Made by a program: the position numbers and the translations under genes. Below, piece by piece: positions 1 to 6,726 of a DNA stretch of 12,457 bases (positions within the stretch are counted from its first letter, which is position 1; each line of letters starts with the position of its first letter). The notes beneath the pieces are model-generated. The model saw nothing but the letters and a program-made list of their open reading frames with translations. It was not told the DNA's origin and did not search any database. Source of the stretch: Sphingomonadaceae bacterium (GTDB taxonomy: Bacteria > Pseudomonadota > Alphaproteobacteria > Sphingomonadales > Sphingomonadaceae); the NCBI GenBank assembly GCA_004282995.1, contig SHLU01000045.1, positions 1-12,457 on the forward strand, in the 5' to 3' direction.

Positions 1-4
1 TGGT

Positions 5-81
<77 letters not shown>

Positions 82-105
82 CCTTTTCTCCGGCCACTGG
101 ATAGG

Positions 106-117
106 TTGCGTGCGCAA
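106..117. repeat. Short perfect inverted repeat TTGCG-TG-CGCAA in the spacer before cheA
   Basis: Two 5-base arms, TTGCG (106-110) and CGCAA (113-117), are perfect reverse complements separated by 2 bases. With such a short loop it is poorly suited to be an RNA hairpin. It could be a dimeric-protein operator or chance. It lies between the tRNA and cheA in a spacer (82-195) with no convincing gene. Confidence 0.3.
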
Positions 118-147
118 GATGCCTTAATGGCGCGCCCTTACCGGCTG

Positions 148-155
148 TTAACCAT
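148..155 (+). promoter_or_regulatory. Candidate CtrA half-site TTAACCAT upstream of cheA
   Basis: TTAACCAT lies 40 bases before the cheA start at 196. In alphaproteobacteria the cell-cycle response regulator CtrA binds TTAA-N7-TTAA and half-sites of the TTAACCAT type, and it often controls motility and chemotaxis operons. Only the half-site is clean here: an upstream TTAC (138-141) is 6 rather than 7 bases away. I do not see a strong -35/-10 pair in this spacer. An eight-base match can occur by chance, so this is a plausible regulatory input, not a proven one. Confidence 0.4.
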
Positions 156-195
156 CGCTTGCCATAAGCTTCGTCCGACGAGGGGTGGCAGGGAT

Positions 196-2286
196 ATGCA
201 CATGGACGATCTGCTGGCGGAATTCGTGGCCGAGACCCGCGAAATGCTGGAGGCGTTGGGAAGCGAGCTGGTTGCCTGGGAGAGCGAGCCAGAGGACCGC
301 GAGCGTCTCGATGTGATCTTCCGTTTCGTCCACACCGTGAAAGGCAATTGCGGGTTTTTCGACTTTCCCCGCCTCGAGTCTCTCAGTCATGCAGCCGAGG
401 ACGCCCTCGGCGAAGTCCGTTCAGGTCGCCGTATAGCGGATGAAAACCTGGTCAGCGCCGTCCTCGCCATTATCGATCGGATCGGTGCCTTGACCGACGC
501 GGTCGAAGCAGGCGAGGAAGTAGCGCAGGAAGGCGACCAGGCCCTGATCAACGCGCTGGCGCACGATCCGGACAGCGCCGAGGCAGCCGCGCTGGCGAAG
601 CCTACGGGCGGCGCATTGAGCGAGGTGAGAAACAGGCAAGTTGCCGTCCAGCGTTCAATCCGCCTGCCGGTTGACCTGCTCGATCGCATGATGAGCGGCG
701 TGTCCGATCTGGTCCTGGCGCGCAACGATCTGGCGCGGGTGCTCCGCGAGGTCGGCAGCGATCCGCGCGTTGACGGTCCGTTCGAACGCATGACCTCGAT
801 ACTCGACGATGTCCGCGACGCCGCAACGCGTATGCGGATGCAGCGGATCGAGTTTCTGTTCTCAGCTCTGCCGCGGCTGGTTCGCGATCTTGGCCAGGAA
901 CTGGGAAAGCAGGTCATGGTCGATCTGGAAGGCCAGGACGTCGAGCTAGACCGCGAAATGATCGAGTCGATCCGCGATCCGCTGACGCACATCATTCGCA
1001 ACGCCATCGGTCATGGGCTGGAATGTCCGGCTGAGCGACGAGAAGCCGGCAAACGCGAGATCGGCGTGGTGTCGGTTTCTGCCAGGCAGGCCGGCAACCA
1101 GATCTTCCTCGTGGTCAGCGATGACGGGCGCGGCATCGATGCCGACAAGCTTGTCGAAAAGGCGGTCGAGGCGGGCATTGTCACCGAGCAGGACGCCGTC
1201 GAGATGGAAACAGCAGAAAAGCACAATCTGATATTCGCAGCGGGACTGTCGACAGCTGCCGAAGTCACTTCGCTCTCCGGGCGCGGGGTGGGAATGGATG
1301 TCGTGCGTTCGAATATCGAGCGGATCGGAGGCACGATCGGCGTCAGCAGCAATGTCGGCGAAGGTACGACGATATTCATGCGACTGCCGCTCACGCTCAG
1401 CATCATTGCAACCCTGACGGTCAAGAGCGTGGGACAGCGTTTCGCCATGCCCCGCTCGGGCGTCGAGGAGGTCATCTATGGCGGCGATCCCGACCTGGGT
1501 TATACCGAGATAGGCGACGGCCTGTTCATCAATTTTCGTGGCAGCCGCATACCGTGTATCGCGTTGTCGGACGTCCTGGGGCAGGAAAACGACCTGCCGG
1601 TGACCCGGCGCACCTTTATTGTCATCCGCCATTCGCCGACCGAGATCAGCGCGATTGCAGTCGACAAGGTGCTCGATCACGACGAGGCGGTTATCAAGCC
1701 GATTGCCCCGGCGGTGACCAATACGCGCCTCTATACAGGCGCGACCCTGTTGTCCGATGGCACTCCGGTCCTGGCGCTCGATATCAACAGCATTGCAGTC
1801 GATCACGACATCGTCACCGACGGGCGTTCGCGTGCGGTCACGGTCGACGTCGAGCAGGCTAGCGATGCAGATCGCGTAGAAGCAGTTCGCGTGATGCTCT
1901 TCATAGATCAAGATGGCCAGCAGCGAGCGGTCGAAATGGACCGCGTCGAGCGCATCGAGACTATCGATAGCGCGACCATCGAACGCCATGCCGACGCCAG
2001 CAGGGCGGTGATCGACGGCAGAATGCGTGTGCTGGGCGGACTGGGTACCAGCGAGCCGGACCGCGAAAGGCTGCGCCTGCTGCGCTTGCGGGCCGACGGG
2101 CGCGAGGCGTTCTTCGCAGTGCGCGCCATTATCGATGTCGCGCCGCTCAAGGATCCGATCAAGGATGACGCCAGCGAGCCGCTGACCCGCGGATATGTTG
2201 TGGTGAACGAGCGGCCCACGCCCTTGCTCGATGCCGATGCAGTGATCGCGGACTGGGGTGATGCCTGCCACGAGGAGACGCATTGA
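196..2286 (+). CDS. cheA: Chemotaxis histidine kinase CheA with tandem CheW-like C-terminal modules
   Basis: CheA autophosphorylates in response to receptor signals and passes phosphate to CheY and CheB. The 696-residue protein starts with an HPt (P1) domain, about 1-110, with phosphoacceptor His46 in the motif HTVKG. A linker without an obvious P2 domain follows. The dimerisation helices lie at about 150-215 and the ATPase domain at about 215-398, with N-box HIIRNAIGHG (Asn269), G1 DDGRG (309-313) and G2 GRGVGMD (362-368). A P5/CheW-like domain (about 400-545) and a second, divergent CheW-like stretch (about 560-690) complete it. The N-box has Gly272 where the usual motif has Asp. I prefer the start at 196 (MHMDD) over the in-frame ATG at 106, because HPt homology begins at once and purine-rich stretches lie at 181-185 and 190-193; ATG 202 is equally possible. 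Its stop overlaps the cheW start by one base. Confidence 0.95.
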   Translation: MHMDDLLAEFVAETREMLEALGSELVAWESEPEDRERLDVIFRFVHTVKGNCGFFDFPRLESLSHAAEDALGEVRSGRRIADENLVSAVLAIIDRIGALTDAVEAGEEVAQEGDQALINALAHDPDSAEAAALAKPTGGALSEVRNRQVAVQRSIRLPVDLLDRMMSGVSDLVLARNDLARVLREVGSDPRVDGPFERMTSILDDVRDAATRMRMQRIEFLFSALPRLVRDLGQELGKQVMVDLEGQDVELDREMIESIRDPLTHIIRNAIGHGLECPAERREAGKREIGVVSVSARQAGNQIFLVVSDDGRGIDADKLVEKAVEAGIVTEQDAVEMETAEKHNLIFAAGLSTAAEVTSLSGRGVGMDVVRSNIERIGGTIGVSSNVGEGTTIFMRLPLTLSIIATLTVKSVGQRFAMPRSGVEEVIYGGDPDLGYTEIGDGLFINFRGSRIPCIALSDVLGQENDLPVTRRTFIVIRHSPTEISAIAVDKVLDHDEAVIKPIAPAVTNTRLYTGATLLSDGTPVLALDINSIAVDHDIVTDGRSRAVTVDVEQASDADRVEAVRVMLFIDQDGQQRAVEMDRVERIETIDSATIERHADASRAVIDGRMRVLGGLGTSEPDRERLRLLRLRADGREAFFAVRAIIDVAPLKDPIKDDASEPLTRGYVVVNERPTPLLDADAVIADWGDACHEETH
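2272..2277 (+). promoter_or_regulatory. Ribosome binding site of cheW
   Basis: GAGGAG sits 8 bases before the ATG at 2286, inside the cheA coding end. This spacing favours ATG 2286 over the in-frame TTG at 2283. Confidence 0.7.
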
Positions 2287-2735
2287 TGGAAGGGGATCTT
2301 CTGCTGGTAGCTATTGTAGCGGGCCGCCATGTCGCGCTGCCGGCGAAGGATGTCGCATCTGTAAGCGAGCTCGAAAAGGTGACGCCCGCTCCGCGCGCGC
2401 CCCACTGGATCGAAGGGGTCGGGGCACAGCGTTCACGGGCCCTGACCGTAGTCAACTGCCAGCGCGCTATCGGCCTCAAGTCCACCGATCATCAGCAGGA
2501 CGGAGAAGAAGAAACGCGGTGCATCGTCGCCCTGTGTGATGACTATCTTTATGCCCTGCGGGTCGATGCGATCCTCGATGTCACGATGGCGAAAAGTGAC
2601 TTGGCACCTGCTCCCAGGGGATTGGGGGCTACTTGGAGCTCGGTCGCGACAGGTGTGATTGAAACAGCCTTCGGCCCAGCTCTCATGCTGGACTTGCCCG
2701 CATTGTTGGCAGGCCCTTCACGCGAGGCTGCTTAA
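2286..2735 (+). CDS. cheW: Divergent CheW-like coupling protein
   Basis: CheW links methyl-accepting receptors to the CheA P5 domain in the cytoplasmic signalling array. The 149-residue product fits the family length and fold pattern: a beta-rich start (LLLVAIVAGRHVALP), a central GVGAQRSRALTVVN segment in the place of the usual loop ending in N-L-R-G-x-x-x-P-V-V-D, and a later strand pair (CIVALCDDYLYALRVDAILDV). The sequence is clearly less conserved than a typical CheW, so the assignment rests partly on its position directly after cheA and before cheY. Start ATG 2286 overlaps the cheA stop (TGATG) and has a GAGGAG site 8 bases upstream, suggesting translational coupling. It could be a specialised adaptor for the neighbouring MCP. 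Confidence 0.82.
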   Translation: MEGDLLLVAIVAGRHVALPAKDVASVSELEKVTPAPRAPHWIEGVGAQRSRALTVVNCQRAIGLKSTDHQQDGEEETRCIVALCDDYLYALRVDAILDVTMAKSDLAPAPRGLGATWSSVATGVIETAFGPALMLDLPALLAGPSREAA

Positions 2736-2752
2736 TCGATTGGAAACCATGG

Positions 2753-2770
2753 CGCGTTAGGACCAACGCG
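2753..2770 (+). other. Intercistronic hairpin between cheW and cheY
   Basis: CGCGTT (2753-2758) and AACGCG (2765-2770) form a perfect 6-bp stem around a 6-base loop AGGACC. It is the main feature of the 54-base cheW-cheY gap. No T-tract follows, so it is unlikely to be an intrinsic terminator. An mRNA-processing or stability element is possible. The cheY ribosome site begins 6 bases after the stem. Confidence 0.4.
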
Positions 2771-2776
2771 GTTGCA

Positions 2777-2781
2777 AAGGA
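2777..2781 (+). promoter_or_regulatory. Ribosome binding site of cheY
   Basis: AAGGA ends 8 bases before ATG 2790. This settles the start against an in-frame TTG at 2772, which lies upstream of the site. Confidence 0.75.
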
Positions 2782-2789
2782 ATTTATTG

Positions 2790-3155
2790 ATGAAATCCTG
2801 TCTGATCGTCGATGACTCGCGGGTCATCCGGAAGGTATCCCGCCATATTCTCGAAACCCTCGGTTTCGGAGTTGTAGAGGCCGAACATGGGCAGGAAGCG
2901 CTCGAGAAGTGCAGCGAGGCGATGCCCGATGTCATCCTTCTCGACTGGAACATGCCGGTGATGAGCGGCATCGAATTTATCAACCAGCTTCGCGCGCGCC
3001 CCGGTGGCGGCGAACCCAAGGTGGTCTTCTGCACGACCGAGAATGACGTCGCACATATTCGCGAGGCAATAGATGCCGGTGCCGACGAGTATGTCATGAA
3101 GCCGTTCGATCACGAGACTTTGCAGATCAAGCTCCAGTTGGTGGGCTGCGCCTGA
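2790..3155 (+). CDS. cheY: CheY single-domain response regulator
   Basis: A stand-alone receiver domain of 121 residues, the usual CheY length, phosphorylated by CheA and then acting on the motility output (classically the flagellar switch). All key residues are visible: acidic pair Asp8-Asp9 (IVDDS), phosphoacceptor Asp52 (LLDWNMP), switch Thr82 (FCTTE), Tyr101 and Lys104 (EYVMKPF). The start at ATG 2790 is supported by an AAGGA site. It lies 54 bases after cheW and 11 bases before cheB. No output domain follows. A phosphate-sink role, as for some extra CheY proteins in alphaproteobacteria, cannot be excluded. Confidence 0.95.
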   Translation: MKSCLIVDDSRVIRKVSRHILETLGFGVVEAEHGQEALEKCSEAMPDVILLDWNMPVMSGIEFINQLRARPGGGEPKVVFCTTENDVAHIREAIDAGADEYVMKPFDHETLQIKLQLVGCA

Positions 3156-3160
3156 AGGAG
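3155..3160 (+). promoter_or_regulatory. Ribosome binding site of cheB
   Basis: AAGGAG directly follows the cheY stop, sharing its last A, and lies 6 bases before ATG 3167. This spacing favours ATG 3167 over the adjacent GTG 3164. Confidence 0.75.
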
Positions 3161-3166
3161 CCCGTG

Positions 3167-4246
3167 ATGGGTTCTGCCCTCGCTAAAAACCAGGGTCTTT
3201 CTCCGCCAAGTGTCGGTCGCCAGGGCCATATCAGGGTCATGGTGGTCGATGATTCGCTGACCGCCCGTTCTGCTCTCGTCCGCACGATCGAGGCTCGTCC
3301 CGACATGGAGGTGGTGGCCACCGCAGGCAGCGCGGAGGTGGCACTGGAATTGCTCGACGGCCGTCAGGTCCACGTAATCCTCCTGGATCTCGAAATGCCA
3401 GGGATGGGCGGGCTGAAAGCCCTGCCGCAGATACTTGCCAAAGCGCGCGGAGCCCAGGTTTGCGTTGTTTCAACGCTTACGACAGCGGGCGCGAAAGCCA
3501 CCCTTGCAGCGCTCGCTATGGGTGCCGCTGATACGCTCGCCAAGCCGCGTTCGGGCGCCTTTACCGACGCCTATCGGGAAGAGCTGGTCAGCAAGATTGT
3601 GGCAATTGCGCGCGTCGACCGTACACATCAACAGCAGTGGAAGCCCTCACCATCGGCAATATCCGGGCGAGCCCCCGCTATTGTTGCAATCGGAGCGTCC
3701 ACCGGCGGAATCCATGCGCTGGGACGCCTGCTCGACAAGCTGTCGCCCTCTATAGAGCTGCCCATTCTGGTGACCCAGCACCTGCCGAGTTCCTTCATGT
3801 CGATCTTTGCCCGCCAACTTGCGTCAATGTCAGGCAGAAAGACGCGGGTCGCGGCCGATGGAATGACGGTTGAGCCGGGCCAGATTCTCGTCGCTCCAGG
3901 CGATGGGCACCTGACGCTGCGCCGCGAAGATAACCGCGTTGTCGCCGAGATAGCCGATTACGAAGTGCCTAGCGGTTGCCGGCCATCAGTGGATCCGATG
4001 CTGGAATCGGTCGCCAGCCTCTACGGCGCGCGCGGCATGGGGATTATCCTGTCGGGGATGGGGCGCGATGGATCACTTGGCGCGCGTAGCCTGTTCGATG
4101 CGGGGGGGGCTCTGCTGGCGCAAGATGAAGACAGTTGCGCCGTGTTCGGAATGCCGCGCGGCATCGTCGAGGCAGGGCTCGCGGCAGCGGTTGGCGCACC
4201 CGAAGAACTGGCAGCGTTTATCGTTGAAAGCGTTCAGGCGAAATGA
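3167..4246 (+). CDS. cheB: CheB receptor methylesterase/deamidase response regulator
   Basis: CheB removes methyl groups from glutamates of chemoreceptors (and deamidates glutamines). It is activated by phosphate from CheA, giving adaptation. The 359-residue protein has an N-terminal extension of about 20 residues, then a receiver domain with Asp28-Asp29, phosphoacceptor Asp74 (LLDLEMPG), Ser102 and Lys126. A short linker leads to the methylesterase domain with the expected triad: Ser178 in GASTGG, His205 in TQHLP and Asp301 in GMGRDG. Length and order fit the family. Its last codon overlaps the cheR start in an ATGA junction. An uninterrupted run of eight G lies within codons 312-314 (4102-4109), just after the catalytic Asp. 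The frame is intact in this sequence. Confidence 0.96.
   Translation: MGSALAKNQGLSPPSVGRQGHIRVMVVDDSLTARSALVRTIEARPDMEVVATAGSAEVALELLDGRQVHVILLDLEMPGMGGLKALPQILAKARGAQVCVVSTLTTAGAKATLAALAMGAADTLAKPRSGAFTDAYREELVSKIVAIARVDRTHQQQWKPSPSAISGRAPAIVAIGASTGGIHALGRLLDKLSPSIELPILVTQHLPSSFMSIFARQLASMSGRKTRVAADGMTVEPGQILVAPGDGHLTLRREDNRVVAEIADYEVPSGCRPSVDPMLESVASLYGARGMGIILSGMGRDGSLGARSLFDAGGALLAQDEDSCAVFGMPRGIVEAGLAAAVGAPEELAAFIVESVQAK
4102..4109 (+). repeat. G8 homopolymer within cheB
   Basis: Eight consecutive G encode part of Ala-Gly-Gly-Ala near the end of cheB. Runs of this length can slip during replication. A one-base change would alter the last 45 or so residues and could break coupling to cheR. 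It may equally be neutral in this GC-rich genome. Confidence 0.6.
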
Positions 4247-5124
4247 CCGAAGAAAATCCGGCCTCACTTCAGATCGTTGCAGATCTCCTGCGGGCACGTA
4301 CAGGCCAGCAACTCGGGGCGGGCAGGATGTGGCGCATATCTGGTGCGCTTGCCGGAGTTTTCCGCCGCCACGATATTTCCAATGTCGAGCAGCTTGTCTG
4401 CCTGCTGACACAGCCGGGTGGTGACCAGTTGGCGGGCGAGGTTGTCGAAGCGCTGCTCAACAACGAGACCTATTTCTTCCGGGACAAGGGCCTGTTCGAC
4501 CTGCTGGAACGGGATATTCTGCCGCGCCTGCACGAAAAACGCCGGGGCCAAAGGACATTGCGTATCTGGTCTGCCGGCTGCTCGAGCGGACAGGAGCTTT
4601 ATTCCGTTGCCATGTTACTGGCATCGCAGCGCGAGCGTTGGGACGGTTGGAAACTGGAACTGCTCGGGACCGATATCTCGCCGCGGATCGTCGAAACCGC
4701 ACGTGCGGGGACATTCTCGCAATTCGAAGTCCAGCGGGGTCTGACCGTCACGCAGATGTTGGGCTGTTTCGAACAGAATGAACGCGGTTGGCAGATCGAT
4801 GAGTCGCTGCGGCGGATGGTCAGCTTTCGCCAGCATAATCTGCTCGAACCTCTTGCGACCGGGGGCCCGTTCGACCTGGTGCTCTGCCGCAATGTCTTGC
4901 TCTATTTCGATCCCGCTGTCCGCCAGCAGGTCTTTGAGCGGCTGTTCGAGGCAATGGCCCACGACGCCTATCTGTTGTTGGGAGTTGGGGAAACGACAGT
5001 GGGGCAGACCCAGGCTTTCACACCCGCCAGCGGCTTGCCCGGGATCTTTCAGCCGGCACTGACAGCGCCGGATTCCAGCATTGCCGAAATGCCCGCTCCG
5101 GGCCGGTCAATGCTTAACCGATAG
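4243..5124 (+). CDS. cheR: CheR chemoreceptor glutamate methyltransferase
   Basis: CheR transfers methyl groups from S-adenosylmethionine to receptor glutamates, opposing CheB. The 293-residue protein has the small N-terminal helical domain (about 1-70), the NNETYFFR signature (73-80), and the SAM-binding motif WSAGCSSGQE (109-118). Asp144 lies in GTDIS, the FSQFEVQRGL stretch is at 158-167, and the FDLVLCRNVLLYF motif is at 210-222. All expected functional regions are present. Length is normal, with a short unconserved tail after about residue 272. It starts by a 4-base overlap with cheB and has only a weak ribosome site, so translation probably depends on cheB. Its stop lies inside the candidate CtrA site before the next gene. 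Confidence 0.96.
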   Translation: MTEENPASLQIVADLLRARTGQQLGAGRMWRISGALAGVFRRHDISNVEQLVCLLTQPGGDQLAGEVVEALLNNETYFFRDKGLFDLLERDILPRLHEKRRGQRTLRIWSAGCSSGQELYSVAMLLASQRERWDGWKLELLGTDISPRIVETARAGTFSQFEVQRGLTVTQMLGCFEQNERGWQIDESLRRMVSFRQHNLLEPLATGGPFDLVLCRNVLLYFDPAVRQQVFERLFEAMAHDAYLLLGVGETTVGQTQAFTPASGLPGIFQPALTAPDSSIAEMPAPGRSMLNR

Positions 5125-5128
5125 TTAG
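5114..5128 (+). promoter_or_regulatory. Candidate CtrA site TTAA-N7-TTAG before the GGDEF-EAL/MCP pair
   Basis: TTAA (5114-5117), seven bases, then TTAG (5125-5128) and AC match the CtrA consensus TTAA-N7-TTAAC with one change. The site straddles the cheR stop and lies 41 bases before the GGDEF-EAL start at 5170. A TATTCT at 5141-5146 might serve as a -10 element, but I do not see a convincing paired -35. This would give the last two genes a promoter separate from the che core. Support is sequence match and position only. Confidence 0.42.
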
Positions 5129-5169
5129 ACCTTTGGCCCTTATTCTAGGCGGTACTACGGTAGGGTCGC

Positions 5170-6726
5170 ATGCGGGGGTTTTCAGTCGTGCTCAAGGGTT
5201 TCAACCCCCAGAACTGGTCGACGGCACAGCTCGTCTTTGCGCCTATTGTCGCTCATTCCTTGCTCGTATTGGGTATCGCCGGTGCAGTCCTAATACTGGC
5301 CGTCTATGGTGTTCTTTCGTGGCCCGTTCTCGCAGGACTTGCCACCGTGCTGTTTGCCATGGCGAGTTGGGGACTTGTGCGGCTCGTTCTCGCAGGGATG
5401 AGGCAGATCGAGATGGCCACGCGGATTGATGGGCTGACCCGGCTCCCCAACCGTCGCGCCATCCATGCCGATATTGCCAACAGGGCTGAAGGTGACGAAG
5501 AAATCGCGGTCGCGCTCATCGATCTCGACGGCTTCAAGCATGTCAACGATCACTATGGCCATGCCATCGGCGACGCGCTGATCAAGCAGGTTGCGGAAAG
5601 GATCGGGCGTACCGTTGGCGACGAAGCGAGACTCTATCGCCTTACGGGCGATGAATTCGCCCTCGTGGTGATCGGTCCGATTGCCGGCAATGTGCTTGAA
5701 GGGCTGTCGCGCATGGTGGTCGAACGGTTCCAGGCTCCGATGCAATTGGGCGAACGCCAGATTTCGGTTGGTGCAAGTGTCGGCCTGGCCCGGAGCAATG
5801 GAAAGGACGGCCTGAAAAGTTCGGAATTGCTTCGCCGTGCCGATGTCGCGATGTTCGCGTCCAAGCGCGGAGGCAAGATGCGCTGCACCTGGTTCGTGGA
5901 GGAGTTCGACCGCAACCGCGAAGCGCGCCGTGATCTCGATTCCGACCTTCGCGCGGCACTCGCCAACAATGAATTTCGGCTCAACTACCAGCCGCTGGTC
6001 GATGCAGGAACTGGCCGGATCGTTGCGGTAGAGGCGCTGATTCGCTGGGAACGACCTGATGGAGCGGCTATCGGTCCCAATGTCTTCATCCCGATTGCCG
6101 AGGAAACCGGGCTGATCAATCCGATCGGCCTGTGGGCGCTGCGCCGCGCCTGCACCGATGCCCGTAAATGGGCGGACCTGACCTTGTCGGTAAACATTTC
6201 GGCTGCACAATTGCGCAACCCGGAATTTCCTTTCCAGGTCGGGCAGGTGCTGGAAGAAACCGGTTTTCCGGCCGAGCGGCTGGAACTGGAAGTGACCGAG
6301 ACCTGCCTGGTTCTCGACCCGGTGGTGGTCGGGCGAAGCCTCGACGTCATCCGTCATTTTGGCGTCAGCATTTCGCTCGACGATTTCGGTACCGGCTATG
6401 CCTCGATCGGTTTCCTGCGGCAGTTCCGTTTCGAGAAGTTGAAACTTGATCGCTCGTTGGTGGTTGATGCCCAACGGGACGACGGCAGCAGGGCGATGAT
6501 GATCTCCAGCATCTCGCTCGCCCGGGCCATGGCAATGGGTGTCACGGCAGAAGGGGTCGAGACCGAGGCGCAGGCCGATCTCGTGCGGGCAGCCGGAGCC
6601 GACCAGATCCAGGGATGGTTGTACTATCGGGCCATGCCGCCCGAACAGATCGACGAACTGCGTGCGAACACCAGCACCGAAGTCTCGACAAACTCACCTG
6701 CAACGGTCGCGAATGTACTCGCATGA
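5170..6726 (+). CDS. Membrane-anchored GGDEF-EAL protein, probable c-di-GMP phosphodiesterase
   Basis: The 518-residue product has two predicted membrane helices (about 23-49 and 52-76), a GGDEF domain (about 80-240) and an EAL domain (about 255-498). The EAL domain keeps the residues used in c-di-GMP hydrolysis: Glu288 in VEALIRW, Asn342 in SVNIS, Glu374 in ELEVTE, Asp404-Asp405 in LDDFGTGY, Lys425 in KLKLD, Glu461 and Glu464 in AEGVET, and Gln481. The GGDEF domain keeps the metal-binding LIDLDGFKHVND region, but its signature is TGDEF, and no RxxD inhibitory site lies five residues before it. It may therefore sense GTP, or make c-di-GMP only weakly. Phosphodiesterase is the likelier main activity. 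Start ATG 5170 has only AGGG 4 bases upstream; GTG 5188 is an alternative. The gene end overlaps the MCP start by 4 bases. Confidence 0.92.
   Translation: MRGFSVVLKGFNPQNWSTAQLVFAPIVAHSLLVLGIAGAVLILAVYGVLSWPVLAGLATVLFAMASWGLVRLVLAGMRQIEMATRIDGLTRLPNRRAIHADIANRAEGDEEIAVALIDLDGFKHVNDHYGHAIGDALIKQVAERIGRTVGDEARLYRLTGDEFALVVIGPIAGNVLEGLSRMVVERFQAPMQLGERQISVGASVGLARSNGKDGLKSSELLRRADVAMFASKRGGKMRCTWFVEEFDRNREARRDLDSDLRAALANNEFRLNYQPLVDAGTGRIVAVEALIRWERPDGAAIGPNVFIPIAEETGLINPIGLWALRRACTDARKWADLTLSVNISAAQLRNPEFPFQVGQVLEETGFPAERLELEVTETCLVLDPVVVGRSLDVIRHFGVSISLDDFGTGYASIGFLRQFRFEKLKLDRSLVVDAQRDDGSRAMMISSISLARAMAMGVTAEGVETEAQADLVRAAGADQIQGWLYYRAMPPEQIDELRANTSTEVSTNSPATVANVLA

Noticed and set aside
106..195. 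In-frame ATG at 106 adding 30 residues to CheA
   Set aside because: The added residues show no HPt homology and are rich in basic residues, and the candidate CtrA half-site would fall inside the coding region. A start at 196 or 202 places the HPt domain at the N-terminus as usual.
946..2283. Long open frame on the minus strand inside cheA
   Set aside because: It mirrors the codon bias of a GC-rich gene on the other strand, has no recognisable motif, and cheA is certain. Long antisense frames in 5290-6474 and 6897-8039 were rejected for the same reason.
5134..5150. Possible sigma-54 promoter near TGGCCC before the GGDEF-EAL gene
   Set aside because: The GC element at the -12 position and the spacing do not match TGGCAC-N5-TTGC.
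6615..6722. Upstream in-frame ATG extending the MCP by 36 residues
   Set aside because: The extension lies within the conserved end of the EAL gene and encodes unrelated sequence. The ATGA overlap start at 6723 is typical of the cluster.
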